Shown here in pieces: positions 33,282 through 42,143 of a stretch of DNA of 60,112 nucleotides (positions are counted from its first letter, which is position 1; every line of letters begins with the position of its first letter). Below the pieces are notes generated by a model that did not search any database, was not told where the DNA came from, and worked only from the letters and a program-made list of their open reading frames with translations. Source of the DNA: a virus; IMG/VR virus record IMGVR_UViG_3300022918_000112, positions 1 to 60,112 of that record. One strand, given 5' to 3'. The position numbers were made by a program, and so were the translations under genes.

Positions 33282-33716
33282 TTATTCCTTTGGCACCAGG
33301 GCCTGAAGGTCTTCTTTCAATGCGGAGGCATCGAACGCGATGCCCTTGCCGGTCAGCCACTCTTTCAGGTCGGCGACCTTCATTTTCAGCGGGTCGGTTT
33401 CGGGGTTGGCCTGGCCCTTTATGGCTTCCGCAATTTCTTCCGGCGTGCTGCGGGAGACATAGCCTTGCGGCGGGTAGTTGGCTGCCTGATAACCAGCGTC
33501 CATAAACTCGGCGACTGTTGGGCCGTCTTCACGCAACGACGGAGTCTTACCGTCGGTGACGATGATGCCAGCGCGCTTGTAGGCTTCAATGATGTTGGGC
33601 TTGTCGCCGTCCACCATCACTTCCTTTGCCGAACTGATGACCCCGAAGAACTCATTGAGTAGGCGATAGCAAACCTCAGGCTCGTTGCCCGGCTTGTCGG
33701 TGTAGATAACCTTCAT
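33282..33716 (-). CDS. head-region protein with HeH/LEM-like C terminus
   Basis: 144 residues. C-terminal MKVADLKEWLTGKGIAFD, SALKEDLQALVPKE is a helix-extended-helix (HeH/LEM/SAP-like) motif often found in phage head proteins. N-terminal part (YRLLNEFFGVISSAKEVM) unrecognised. Directly downstream of the capsid gene. Confidence 0.75.
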   Translation of the reverse strand: MKVIYTDKPGNEPEVCYRLLNEFFGVISSAKEVMVDGDKPNIIEAYKRAGIIVTDGKTPSLREDGPTVAEFMDAGYQAANYPPQGYVSRSTPEEIAEAIKGQANPETDPLKMKVADLKEWLTGKGIAFDASALKEDLQALVPKE

Positions 33717-33767
33717 GATTCTCTCCGTGTCGACTGGGGCGCCGCGAAGCGCCCCGCCGAGGTTGGC

Positions 33768-34745
33768 TTACGGGGTGGCGGTGCCGCTGATTACGGCAGC
33801 GAAAGGAACCTGCTTGCGGTCGAAGACACGTTCCCAGTTTGCCGCTGCGGCGTACTGCGCGGCAGTCGGGCTGAGGTTCTGATTGGTGCTGCCCTTCCAG
33901 CTGAAGCCGGCTGGTTGCAGGATGAGCGTCTTCCGCTCCCACAGCACCTCCGCACCGCCGCCGTTACCGCCGGAAGCTTTGCGCTCCAGCTCGACAGGCA
34001 CGGTTGGATTGCCTTCACCGTAGCCGAAAGCGCCTTGACCGAAGAAGACTGACAGGTAGCGACCAGGGCCGTAGACGAGGCTGTCGTCCATGAACACCGG
34101 CTTGCCGAGATAGGTAGCCAGGATGATCTTGCCGTCGGAGTCGCGCAGGTACTCAATGAGATCCTGCTTGACCATCTGGTTCATCACAACCGAGTGCACG
34201 CCAATAGCAGCAAACACATCAGCAGCATCACCCGAAGTGAAAGCAGCATCTTGGAACGCGCCGGCGCTGATGGTCGCGCCCGCATCGACAACCATGTCAC
34301 CGGCATCATTCAAGATGTTCGAAGCGATCACGCCACGGGCTGCACCGAGCAGGTAACGCTGCCAACGGCGAGTCCAGTAGGTACCGAAGCGGTTGCGGAT
34401 GTGCTGCATCGGTTCGGAGTTGGCGAGCTCCGAGGTCAAATCCGCTACGCCGTAACCTTTGTTGAGGTACAAAGTGCGGGCACGCATGCTGCCTTGCTCG
34501 GCCTTGCCAACTTCACCCAGGTCATCCGGGTTGTCGTTGGAGATGTTCGGTTCTTCGTCAGCGTCCAGGTCCTGCCAGTAGCTGATTTCCGAAGTGCCCT
34601 GGCCGTTCTGCGCAATGGCATCAAGCTCGGGGGATTTGGTGATGATGCCCGACTCAAAGACAGCGGTCTTTTCCGGGGAGTTGACCGGCGCCAGAGCGCC
34701 GTAGTAATCGGCGACGAAGATGTCTGCCAGCTGGGTAGTTGCCAT
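33768..34745 (-). CDS. major capsid protein
   Basis: 325 residues. ATTQLADIFVADYYGALAPV opens the protein; YLNKGYGVADLTSELANSEP, YWTRRWQRYLLGAARGVIAS and GKPVFMDDSLVYGPGRYLSV are characteristic of a large phage capsid group (HK97 fold, P22-coat-like subgroup, as I recall). Placed after a scaffold-like gene. Confidence 0.9.
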   Translation of the reverse strand: MATTQLADIFVADYYGALAPVNSPEKTAVFESGIITKSPELDAIAQNGQGTSEISYWQDLDADEEPNISNDNPDDLGEVGKAEQGSMRARTLYLNKGYGVADLTSELANSEPMQHIRNRFGTYWTRRWQRYLLGAARGVIASNILNDAGDMVVDAGATISAGAFQDAAFTSGDAADVFAAIGVHSVVMNQMVKQDLIEYLRDSDGKIILATYLGKPVFMDDSLVYGPGRYLSVFFGQGAFGYGEGNPTVPVELERKASGGNGGGAEVLWERKTLILQPAGFSWKGSTNQNLSPTAAQYAAAANWERVFDRKQVPFAAVISGTATP

Positions 34746-34748
34746 GGA

Positions 34749-35480
34749 TTAGGTTCCTTTGGTGGCCAAGAGTTTTTTGAACTGCTCGGGGTTGTCACGG
34801 GCAAGCGCAGCGCGCTCGGTTTCCGTGTACTCACCCCACTTCTTCGTGGCCTTGCCACCTTGATCGCCGGTCTGACCGGCACCCTGAGCCCTTGGCCACA
34901 GGTGTGTTGCTGTTTCGCGCAGCGATTCCGCCCATTCGAGCGGCGTCAGCGGGGTTTTCCCGTCCTTCCCGTAAACGACCTCGCCGTCAGTGGCAATCGC
35001 CTCGCCGTCTTCACTTAGTTTGAAAGTACCCCGGGCGCGCAGGATAATGTCCTCGGCAGCCTCGGGGAGCGCGCCGGCCTTGATGGCAGCGGCGCGAATG
35101 GAGTCGGCCAGTACCTTGTCGCTGTACTTGGCAGCGAAGGCCTCGGCCTTGTCGGCTCGGGTCTTCTCGGCGGCCAGCTTGGTGTCGTAGTCCGTGCGCA
35201 GGCGCTCGGTACGCTTGGTGATGACCTCGTCGAGCTTGCCCTCAGCCAGCAACCGAGTTTCCTCGTCCTGGCCAACCTTGTTCAGTAGGCCCTTGACGGC
35301 CTCGATGTCCAATCCTTCGAACTGGGTTTTGAAACCATCCAATTCGGTCTTGGTGGTTCTGAGCGAGCCAAGCAGCTCGGTATTTTTGTTCTTGAGGCCC
35401 AGCGTTGCGGCTTCAACTGCTGCCGCGATCGCGGTTTTTACCGCCGGGTCTTCAAGATCAATCTGGTTTTCGTCTGCCAC
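34749..35480 (-). CDS. capsid scaffold protein
   Basis: 243 residues from a GTG at 35480 with AAGGGG upstream (MADENQIDLEDPAVK); an ATG at 35522 would start inside the preceding terminator. Central long coiled coil (about 25-115), acidic middle, and the C-terminal KKWGEYTETERAALARDNPE with QFKKLLATKGT, typical of the phage scaffold that binds capsid through its C terminus. Confidence 0.82.
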   Translation of the reverse strand: MADENQIDLEDPAVKTAIAAAVEAATLGLKNKNTELLGSLRTTKTELDGFKTQFEGLDIEAVKGLLNKVGQDEETRLLAEGKLDEVITKRTERLRTDYDTKLAAEKTRADKAEAFAAKYSDKVLADSIRAAAIKAGALPEAAEDIILRARGTFKLSEDGEAIATDGEVVYGKDGKTPLTPLEWAESLRETATHLWPRAQGAGQTGDQGGKATKKWGEYTETERAALARDNPEQFKKLLATKGT

Positions 35481-35522
35481 TTGGTGCACCCCTTGGGTTT
35501 GGTCGGCCCGCTTTGCAGGCAT

Positions 35523-35547
35523 AAAAAAACCCCGGCATGGCCGAGGT
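35523..35547 (-). terminator. terminator between the 35600 gene and the scaffold gene
   Basis: On the minus strand ACCTCGGC-cat-GCCGGGGT followed by seven T. It ends the accessory gene at 35600-36373 and precedes the scaffold start, so late transcription must read through it. Confidence 0.75.
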
Positions 35548-35599
35548 CAGTTGTTGATAGTGTCTAATGTTTTTTCCATACGTTGCTGCTTGCGAAACT

Positions 35600-36373
35600 T
35601 CAATCGGCTGGAGTTTCACCATCGGGCGCACTACAGAGATTCCTGTATTGCTGAAACTCTTTTCTGAGAGATTCTCTATCCCTACTCCATACCTCTCGCT
35701 GTTCAGCTTCAATCAGAGAAAAGAAAGAACGCATTAACTCAGGGGGCAGTGGGTGTCTAAGATCAGCGTGTGCAGTCCTAAGCAGCAAGCAAGCATGGCG
35801 CTCTCCGCATAATTTCAATTCAGAAAAATACTTTTCAGCTGCTTGCGGGTTGTACCGATCTAACACGACGTTCCGCTTAGCCAATTCAGCTGTAGATAAC
35901 TCAACCAATACTAGGGCTAATCGCCGATATTCGCCCCTTTTCACATCGACTAAAGTTGATACGTCCCCCCTATCCAGCTTCGTAGGAAACGAAAAGCCCA
36001 ACCTTGGAAAGCTCGAGAGCTCATATCGCTGTTTTTCATCAAATAAAATTGACGCAGAAAGAACGGTAGAGGGAATTATCCCATCCGAAACTATTTGTAT
36101 TTTAAAAAACCATTCCCCCTGCTCAAGTAGTATGCGGCATCGGGCTCTCTCTTTTTCCTGCTGTCTGTGAAATTGAATGAGTGCAAAGCCCACTGCAAGC
36201 AATGCGCCTAAACCAGACACCCACCCTCCCAGCATGGAGAGGACAGGTACAGTCTCGGTAATAAAGTTGCTGTGATTATTTCCCAGTCCAAATGACAAGC
36301 CTAACAAAAAGGCAAGCCCGAACATTGCGACTAGCGCAACGAGCCAAAGCATCCAACGCAGCAATCTAAACAT
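35600..36373 (-). CDS. accessory membrane protein in the head operon, unknown
   Basis: 257 residues. Two membrane helices (about 8-28 and 42-66), then a cytoplasmic domain of mixed fold, ending with RESLRKEFQQYRNLCSAPDG. AT-richer than the head genes on both sides and ended by its own terminator, so a moron. Not a virion part by context; possibly superinfection exclusion. No family recognised. Confidence 0.75.
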   Translation of the reverse strand: MFRLLRWMLWLVALVAMFGLAFLLGLSFGLGNNHSNFITETVPVLSMLGGWVSGLGALLAVGFALIQFHRQQEKERARCRILLEQGEWFFKIQIVSDGIIPSTVLSASILFDEKQRYELSSFPRLGFSFPTKLDRGDVSTLVDVKRGEYRRLALVLVELSTAELAKRNVVLDRYNPQAAEKYFSELKLCGERHACLLLRTAHADLRHPLPPELMRSFFSLIEAEQREVWSRDRESLRKEFQQYRNLCSAPDGETPAD

Positions 36374-36376
36374 CAG

Positions 36377-36868
36377 CTATTCCTTAGCCACTAAGTGCAA
36401 GCCGCGCATTTTAAGGTAATCCGCAAACTGCGTCCTACTCGGCGCGTATGGCGGCGGGCGCATTCGAAGTCCTGGTGTATCGCGATTCAGTCGCGACCGC
36501 CGGCCGTTTGGCTCAGTGCAGTACGTCGGCTCTTCGATCTGGAATCCCTGGTCGTCAGCGTGAAGCTCGACGGCTAGCCGCACTTGGCCCCACTCAATCT
36601 CAAAGGGCACGAACGTCTCGGACAGCGTCTGGTACTCGATCTTGCAGTCACGCCGGGGCCAAGCCATTCCCTGCTCGGGATTGGCCTTGCGGCCCTTCCA
36701 CTGGCGGGCGTTGATGTCTGCCGCAGCGCGTAGCAGCAGCGCGACCTGATCCTCGGTCACTTCAGGTATCCGAAAACCATAATAGTCGCGGTAGAAGATC
36801 AGCTTCTCCAACGGCACGAAGCTGTTGGCTCCCGGCCTGCCCTGCCCGTCTTCGACAATGATCTGCAT
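36377..36868 (-). CDS. DnaT-like / head connector-type protein
   Basis: 163 residues. GRPGANSFVPLEKLIFYRDY followed by DQVALLLRAAADI is a pattern of small phage proteins labelled DnaT-like ssDNA-binding, found next to portal and head genes and probably head connectors. Lies directly after the minor head gene in reading direction. Confidence 0.7.
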   Translation of the reverse strand: MQIIVEDGQGRPGANSFVPLEKLIFYRDYYGFRIPEVTEDQVALLLRAAADINARQWKGRKANPEQGMAWPRRDCKIEYQTLSETFVPFEIEWGQVRLAVELHADDQGFQIEEPTYCTEPNGRRSRLNRDTPGLRMRPPPYAPSRTQFADYLKMRGLHLVAKE

Positions 36869-36876
36869 CGGTCATC

Positions 36877-37989
36877 TCAACCTGGTGGAGCCCCGAGTGT
36901 AACGCCTGCCCGGGTGAACATGTCAGGCTCAATGGCCTTCAGTTCGGCCAGGGTCAGCGGCTTGAACTTCTTGTCGAGCTGCAACATGGCGAACTTCTCA
37001 GGCGTCAGGCCACCGTCGCGGAACAACTTGCCCCGCACCGGCCCGAGAGCATGGTCCTGGAAACGCGCCGGCTGCGTTGCCAGCCATTCGTAATAATTCA
37101 GACCGGCGTCGACCTGCCCGGCCCCGTTGTCGCCAATCGATGCCCGCGTGGCGTCTTTCGCGAACAACTCCGAAAGCCTGGTAGTCGGGACGGTCGTCGA
37201 TCGGCAGTTGATGTGCGCCGGCGGCAATGGCCCCTTGCCCAGGTCGAAGCGCATTCCGTCCAGGCCCTTGCATTGCTGTGAAGTCTTTCGGTCGAGCGTC
37301 GACACCCAGCGATAGCCCAGCACGACGTCGCTGTTCGCCTTTAGCGTTTTCATGCGTGCCGTTGTGGCCACATGCTGAATCGCCGTCTGCACCACTGATG
37401 CCGCATTGCGGTTGCTCACCGCGAGAATGCCGTCGGTGAAGTTCTGCGCTGCGGTGCCGCGCACGGCTTGGATGATCTGGGCGTTCGTCTGGCCCTGGCC
37501 GAAGCCCAGCCGTATCGTGTTTGTCACCCTCATGGTTTCGGTTCTGGTCCAACCACTGAGAAAACTCTTCAGCAGTTTGCCGCCGTCCAACCCTTTGACC
37601 TGAAGCGGATACGAGAACACCGCGGCGCGGATCACTGCGTTGGCCGGGATCACTGCGTCAATCGACATCGCATGGCTGAGGCTGTTGGCCTCGAAGGTGG
37701 ACTCATACAGCGCGATGTCCACCAGATCTGTTTGCACCACATCACCGAAGGCCTTGTAGATCTCCAGTAGCTTGCCGTCGACCCTCGCAAGGAACTGCTC
37801 AAGGCGATCACGGCTGTAGGTCGTCAACTCCTTACGGGTCAGTTGCTCCCGCACCAGAGTGTCGATCTGGCGCAGGTACTTCTCGAACTTCTTGACCTCG
37901 CCGGCCTTAAGCCGCTCGATCATCACTGAGTGACGGGTCGTCTGCTCCAGCAGCTGGCTGTCGGCCTGTTCCTGGTTTGCTGTTGGCAT
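36877..37989 (-). CDS. minor head protein, Mu gpF / SPP1 gp7 family
   Basis: 370 residues. RVTNTIRLGFGQGQTNAQII, YRWVSTLDRKTSQQCKGLDG and PLPPAHINCRSTTVP are the conserved family parts (HxNCRS motif). Bound to the portal inside the procapsid, involved in head assembly. Its start overlaps the portal gene end by 83 bases, an unusually long overlap. Confidence 0.9.
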   Translation of the reverse strand: MPTANQEQADSQLLEQTTRHSVMIERLKAGEVKKFEKYLRQIDTLVREQLTRKELTTYSRDRLEQFLARVDGKLLEIYKAFGDVVQTDLVDIALYESTFEANSLSHAMSIDAVIPANAVIRAAVFSYPLQVKGLDGGKLLKSFLSGWTRTETMRVTNTIRLGFGQGQTNAQIIQAVRGTAAQNFTDGILAVSNRNAASVVQTAIQHVATTARMKTLKANSDVVLGYRWVSTLDRKTSQQCKGLDGMRFDLGKGPLPPAHINCRSTTVPTTRLSELFAKDATRASIGDNGAGQVDAGLNYYEWLATQPARFQDHALGPVRGKLFRDGGLTPEKFAMLQLDKKFKPLTLAELKAIEPDMFTRAGVTLGAPPG

Positions 37990-39367
37990 CTTCTTTGTCC
38001 AGGTTGAGGCCGGCCGATTCGCGCTCGTCGCTGATCAGTTCGGCTTCTTCGTCGTAGAGGCGTTCCGGTAGTTTCCCGGTCGTGAGGTACTGCCAGTAGG
38101 TGTCGGCGCTGATGGTGCCGGCCATGACGCTCTTCTGAAGCTCGCCCAGTACCTGAGGGTCGACCTGTGGAATCACGAACTCAGGGTTGACCTTGAACGT
38201 CACCTGCTTCGGGTCGTAACCCTTCCATTCAGCGGCGTACCGCAACGCCTGCTCTACCGCCTCAGCCACCGTAATGACAATGCTGTGCAGAGTGGCATGC
38301 TGATCGTTCTGGCGCGTCTTGCGCGCCTCCCCCGACTCAGTGCCGCCAACGTCCATCACCTTGGCGCCAGCCTCAACAGCGGCGTTGCGCTGGTCATCCA
38401 TGGCCTTGCGGACGGCTTCAATGCCAGCGCCTTGGAATTCCAAATAGCCACACTTGCCGAGCGGCCCGAGATCCCAGGCGGCAGACGGACCGGTAACACT
38501 GAGTTCCACCGTCTCATCCATGCCCGACACCCACGGTTGCGGGTGGCTGGTCTGGTGCAGAGCGGTGAAGTAGTCAGCGCTGAGCTGGTAGGACTTCAAC
38601 GCGGCCCGGGCCATCGTTAGCAGCGGCACTTCGTCGACGTCTGGTGAATTGTCCGTCGAGCCGCAGTAGATGACCGGCAGAAACTCTAGGCCTCGCACCA
38701 GGCGATTGTCGGTGCCGGTTGTGCCGAGCGGCTTCAAATCCTCAATGACCTCTCCGTTTTCACCCAGCACCTCGCTGTGACACACGCTGCCGATCATCTT
38801 GAAGACCCGGTAAACCATCTTGCAGTCGTGGTCGAACTCATCCTCTTTGTCGTCTCGAAACTCAATGAATACGGCTAGCACCAGGTCTTGTCGGCCGCCT
38901 TGACTGCCGACCTTCCAGTTGATGGCGTTGCGGGTGGCATAGGTCGAGAAATACGGCTCGCCTGCATCGTCGATGTTCACCACCAGCGGCACCCGGCCAT
39001 GGGAAATGGCCTGGCGCACCATTCGGAAGAACAACTGCTTTAGGCCGAAGCCGTCCGAAGTAGCATTGTCTTCCAGCCCTTTCAGACCAGACGGCAATGC
39101 GATTTCAGGAATCAGCCGGGTCACCAGACCCATCATCGACCGCAGCGAGTCGCGCACCCAGTGCTCGTACTGAGCGCGGTTTGTATAGTTCTGATACAGG
39201 TATTTGTTGCCAGTTGCGTCGAGCTTTTCAGCCTCCACCATGCCGCTGGGCTTCGGCAGATTCCGACCGTTGCGCTTGATGGCGCCCTCACCTTCGAGCG
39301 CGTCGTCCATCATTTCCCATTCGGCGATGTGCGCGTCGAAGTCGGGGTTTGTCGATTGCACTGGCAT
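37907..39367 (-). CDS. portal protein (DUF4055)
   Basis: 486 residues. WEMMDDALEGEGAIKRNGRN, YTNRAQYEHWVRDSLRSMMG and HQTSHPQPWVSGMDE are typical of the DUF4055 portal group. Forms the dodecameric DNA entry ring. Start overlaps the terminase stop by one base. Confidence 0.9.
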   Translation of the reverse strand: MPVQSTNPDFDAHIAEWEMMDDALEGEGAIKRNGRNLPKPSGMVEAEKLDATGNKYLYQNYTNRAQYEHWVRDSLRSMMGLVTRLIPEIALPSGLKGLEDNATSDGFGLKQLFFRMVRQAISHGRVPLVVNIDDAGEPYFSTYATRNAINWKVGSQGGRQDLVLAVFIEFRDDKEDEFDHDCKMVYRVFKMIGSVCHSEVLGENGEVIEDLKPLGTTGTDNRLVRGLEFLPVIYCGSTDNSPDVDEVPLLTMARAALKSYQLSADYFTALHQTSHPQPWVSGMDETVELSVTGPSAAWDLGPLGKCGYLEFQGAGIEAVRKAMDDQRNAAVEAGAKVMDVGGTESGEARKTRQNDQHATLHSIVITVAEAVEQALRYAAEWKGYDPKQVTFKVNPEFVIPQVDPQVLGELQKSVMAGTISADTYWQYLTTGKLPERLYDEEAELISDERESAGLNLDKEDANSKPGTGRQPAAGADDPSLSDDRAA

Positions 39368-40857
39368 CAGGCCAATCCTCCAATACGGCGGACACCGCCT
39401 GTGCGTTTGCGCCTACCCATCGACACAGCGAAGTAGCGGAATGCGTCCGCGCCGTGAGATGACCAGTCGTGTAAGGGTTTGTCTTTCCAGCAGCCGCGCT
39501 TGTCGTCCCACTCTTTGCGGTAGTTCTCCAGGCAGGAAATACCCAGTTCGCATTTCGACTCATCAAAGGCGCATGCCGGAAGGATCTCCCGAACCTGCTC
39601 AATGCCCTCGTCGATGCCGAGCTTTGGAACCACGCTGAACTTGAGGCTGTATTTCTGCCCATCAATCTCGTAGCCCTCTCGGGCCAGCTCGCGGCGAGTC
39701 TTGCCGTCGCTGCCGAACTCTCGGTTGTCGATGTCGTGCGGCCCCCAGTGATCGCCATACGTGTATTTGCGGTCCTTGAGCACCTTCATGTAGTGCCGAA
39801 GGCCCTCACCGCTATTCTCGTAGAAGTCGATGACGTGGTATTCCTCGCCAACGATCCGGACAAACCAGATGGCCGTGGAGTCGCCGACACCAATGTCCCA
39901 AATTGTATGGACCGGTAGATGGCTGTTGTCTGGTAGTGGGCCGATGCGCTGAGCCGCGTAGAGCTTGGTGAACTGCTTGGCGTAATAAGCGCCTTCGATC
40001 GACTGCTGGAAGGCTTCGGTCGGCAGAGATGGGTATTCCCGCTTCATGTCGTCGCCGAGCGTCTTCTCCTTGGCCGCGTACCAGGCGCGCTGGCCGTCGT
40101 TCGTGACGATGCCGTGTTTGGCGTGCAACTCGTTGAAATAATCGGACAGGCGCTGCGGGATGACCACGTCGGTAGGGTCAAGCGAGTAGGCCTTGTTCTT
40201 CCACCAACTGAAAAAGAAGAACTTCCAATCCAGCAAGCCAAGAGGTACGCCGGCCAGTTGTTGGCGCTCAGCACTCTGCGAGTAATCGAAGAAGTAGCCG
40301 GCCCGGCCTTCCGCCGTTGATTCAATCGTGACGAAACAGTCGGTGGCCACGGCCTCGAAGGCGCCAGTGACAATCTCGCGGGCCTTGTGGGGAAACTTGG
40401 CGCAGATCTTCCCGAACTCGGACACATGCAGGTAGCGCAGCGTGCCACCCCGGAAGGACGTGGAGACGTAGAGCGAACCGCCTTTACTGAACACCAGCTC
40501 GCCGGCAGCATCGTTGCTCGCTGGGTTGGCAGCGCGGATCTCCGCCGGCAGATTGTCGTAGGCGTACTTCACCTTCTCGCGGAACAAGCGCTTTGCATCG
40601 TTCAGGGTGTGAGCGATCAACGCGCACTTGGCCGACTCGAACAGAGCCGCGTCCAGCTGGATGATGCAACACTCGGTTGTGAATCCGAGCTGCCGAGCCT
40701 TCAGGATGATGTTGCGAGTGTGCATCCCATCGAAGTACTCGATCTGCTCGTCCGTCATCCGGAAGCGGACCTTTTTGCCCTGCTTGTCCGTGATGAAGTA
40801 GAGGTTATTCAGGCGCCAACGCTTGTCCCGGAGCAGCTTCAAGTGCTCGGGCTTCAT
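39367..40857 (-). CDS. terminase large subunit
   Basis: 496 residues. ATPase: Walker A-like KARQLGFTT near residue 55, Walker B/catalytic FVTIESTAEG near 178. Nuclease domain from about 325: DIGVGDSTAIWF with first Asp, GPHDID around 370, and ADAFRYFAVS near the end. Drives DNA packaging and cutting. In order with the small subunit two bases upstream. Confidence 0.95.
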   Translation of the reverse strand: MKPEHLKLLRDKRWRLNNLYFITDKQGKKVRFRMTDEQIEYFDGMHTRNIILKARQLGFTTECCIIQLDAALFESAKCALIAHTLNDAKRLFREKVKYAYDNLPAEIRAANPASNDAAGELVFSKGGSLYVSTSFRGGTLRYLHVSEFGKICAKFPHKAREIVTGAFEAVATDCFVTIESTAEGRAGYFFDYSQSAERQQLAGVPLGLLDWKFFFFSWWKNKAYSLDPTDVVIPQRLSDYFNELHAKHGIVTNDGQRAWYAAKEKTLGDDMKREYPSLPTEAFQQSIEGAYYAKQFTKLYAAQRIGPLPDNSHLPVHTIWDIGVGDSTAIWFVRIVGEEYHVIDFYENSGEGLRHYMKVLKDRKYTYGDHWGPHDIDNREFGSDGKTRRELAREGYEIDGQKYSLKFSVVPKLGIDEGIEQVREILPACAFDESKCELGISCLENYRKEWDDKRGCWKDKPLHDWSSHGADAFRYFAVSMGRRKRTGGVRRIGGLA

Positions 40858-40858
40858 G

Positions 40859-41467
40859 TCAGGCTTCCTTCGATAGATCGTCCATCAGTTTCGATAGCTC
40901 GTCGGCGTCGTTGCCGCCAGTCTTGGTGTCGAGGTCGTAGGCTTGGCGCTCCAGGGAGATCAGGGTCTTTAGCGTCTCGGCCATTTCCTTCATCGTTTTG
41001 GAGCGGCCAGGTAGATCAATAATCTTCTGGTACAGGTCGTTGCGCTTGTCCTGACCGTTGTCGTCTTCGGAGCGCATCAGCTCGCCCAACTCTTCGAACA
41101 GGTGACGGTTGTCTGTTAGCCCTTCGAGCTCATCCAGCAGTTTGTTCGTGAGGCGTCGGCCGCGTGAAATGTCGCCACGGTGAGCCATGCGGATGTTCGC
41201 AATGACTTCGGCGTTTACCTCGATGATCTCTCTTTCGGTATCCGCCTGTTTGCTGGATACCTCAGTGGATACCGTGCGTTTGGATACCAGCGCATCGGCC
41301 TTGGCTTGGATCTTCGCCTTGAGGTTTCGCTCCCAACCATCCCGCTTGGCGCGCTTGTTGATGGCGCCGTGGGTAATGCCTTGCGTCGATGCGATCTCTC
41401 GGATTGAAAGCAACCCGGCCCGGTAGGCGCGTTCGATTGCCTCCCAGTCGGGTTGCTTCGTTGTCAT
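40859..41467 (-). CDS. terminase small subunit
   Basis: 202 residues. N-terminal helix-turn-helix: WEAIERAYRAGLLSIREIAS and TQGITHGAINKRAKRDGWER, the pattern of phage small terminases, then a long helical oligomerisation part. Recognises the packaging site, presumably nearby; no cos or pac motif could be identified by eye. Confidence 0.9.
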   Translation of the reverse strand: MTTKQPDWEAIERAYRAGLLSIREIASTQGITHGAINKRAKRDGWERNLKAKIQAKADALVSKRTVSTEVSSKQADTEREIIEVNAEVIANIRMAHRGDISRGRRLTNKLLDELEGLTDNRHLFEELGELMRSEDDNGQDKRNDLYQKIIDLPGRSKTMKEMAETLKTLISLERQAYDLDTKTGGNDADELSKLMDDLSKEA

Positions 41468-41483
41468 TCAAAATCTCCACCCA

Positions 41484-41510
41484 CAAAAAACCCAGCAGGA
41501 AAGCTGGGTT
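41484..41510 (-). terminator. terminator upstream of the terminase genes
   Basis: AACCCAGC-tttcct-GCTGGGTT with TTTTG following on the minus strand. Ends the accessory pair 41532-42054 before the terminase operon. Confidence 0.75.
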
Positions 41511-41531
41511 CAGTTTGATGCCTCTACGTTA

Positions 41532-41807
41532 TTAATTCAGTTGGTAGTAGGTGATAACCACAGCCACGATTACTGTTATCACACCGCCGATTGTTGCCTT
41601 AATGGTGTTTTCGACAATCCAAAAACGAACTTTCGAACTCAATTTCTCTGGTCCTTCTGGCGCCATGCCGACTGGTTTCGGGTTTCCTGCATGGCAGTTC
41701 TCAGCTTCCACGCGTTTTAGGCGCTCTCCTTTCATCAAAGCATCTGCTGTTGTTGTGCAGTTTTTCGCCTTGATGTCCTCAGAGTCCTTGAAATCAAACA
41801 TCGCCAT
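41532..41807 (-). CDS. accessory protein with C-terminal membrane helix (pair member 2)
   Basis: 91 residues. N-terminal FDFKDSEDIKAKNCTTTADA, then a polar linker and a C-terminal hydrophobic helix (GGVITVIVAVVITYYQL) that would anchor it in the membrane. The start overlaps the end of the preceding gene by 14 bases. The DSEDIKAKNC phrase recalls the SDSESINLIDANF of its neighbour, so both may carry short beta-helix turns. Function unknown. Confidence 0.7.
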   Translation of the reverse strand: MAMFDFKDSEDIKAKNCTTTADALMKGERLKRVEAENCHAGNPKPVGMAPEGPEKLSSKVRFWIVENTIKATIGGVITVIVAVVITYYQLN

Positions 41808-42054
41808 GAACTGCTCTCCTTACCAGGACCGCGAGTGGAGTAGGACGACTAATCCAGCCTCGATCGTCATGCACCAGATTTGTCATCTGCAGCCCCTTAA
41901 CTCGCGCGCCTTTAACAGCCGTACGTGTCTCGAAATTAGCATCTATCAGATTTATACTTTCGGAGTCTGAGATATCAAACCCAACTTCCATCCCCTTCGC
42001 GCTTGGACCAGTGAAAGTTAGATTTTTACAGTTGCGAATCATAAAACCAGCCAT
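41794..42054 (-). CDS. accessory beta-helix-like small protein (pair member 1)
   Basis: 86 residues from ATG 42054 with GAGGGCG upstream. NCKNLTFTGPSAKGMEVGFD, ISDSESINLIDANFET and VKGARVKGLQ look like successive turns of a right-handed beta-helix. Overlaps its partner at 41532, which has the membrane anchor. Located between lysis and terminase genes and closed by a terminator, so a moron. No known function. Confidence 0.7.
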   Translation of the reverse strand: MAGFMIRNCKNLTFTGPSAKGMEVGFDISDSESINLIDANFETRTAVKGARVKGLQMTNLVHDDRGWISRPTPLAVLVRRAVHGDV

Positions 42055-42143
42055 CACGATCGCCCTCGTTGGTGATGGCATAAAGATAGCATCTCCACCA
42101 ACGTCCGATAGAAATCTCCCAGATTCGCGAAACGTGTCGCGGA

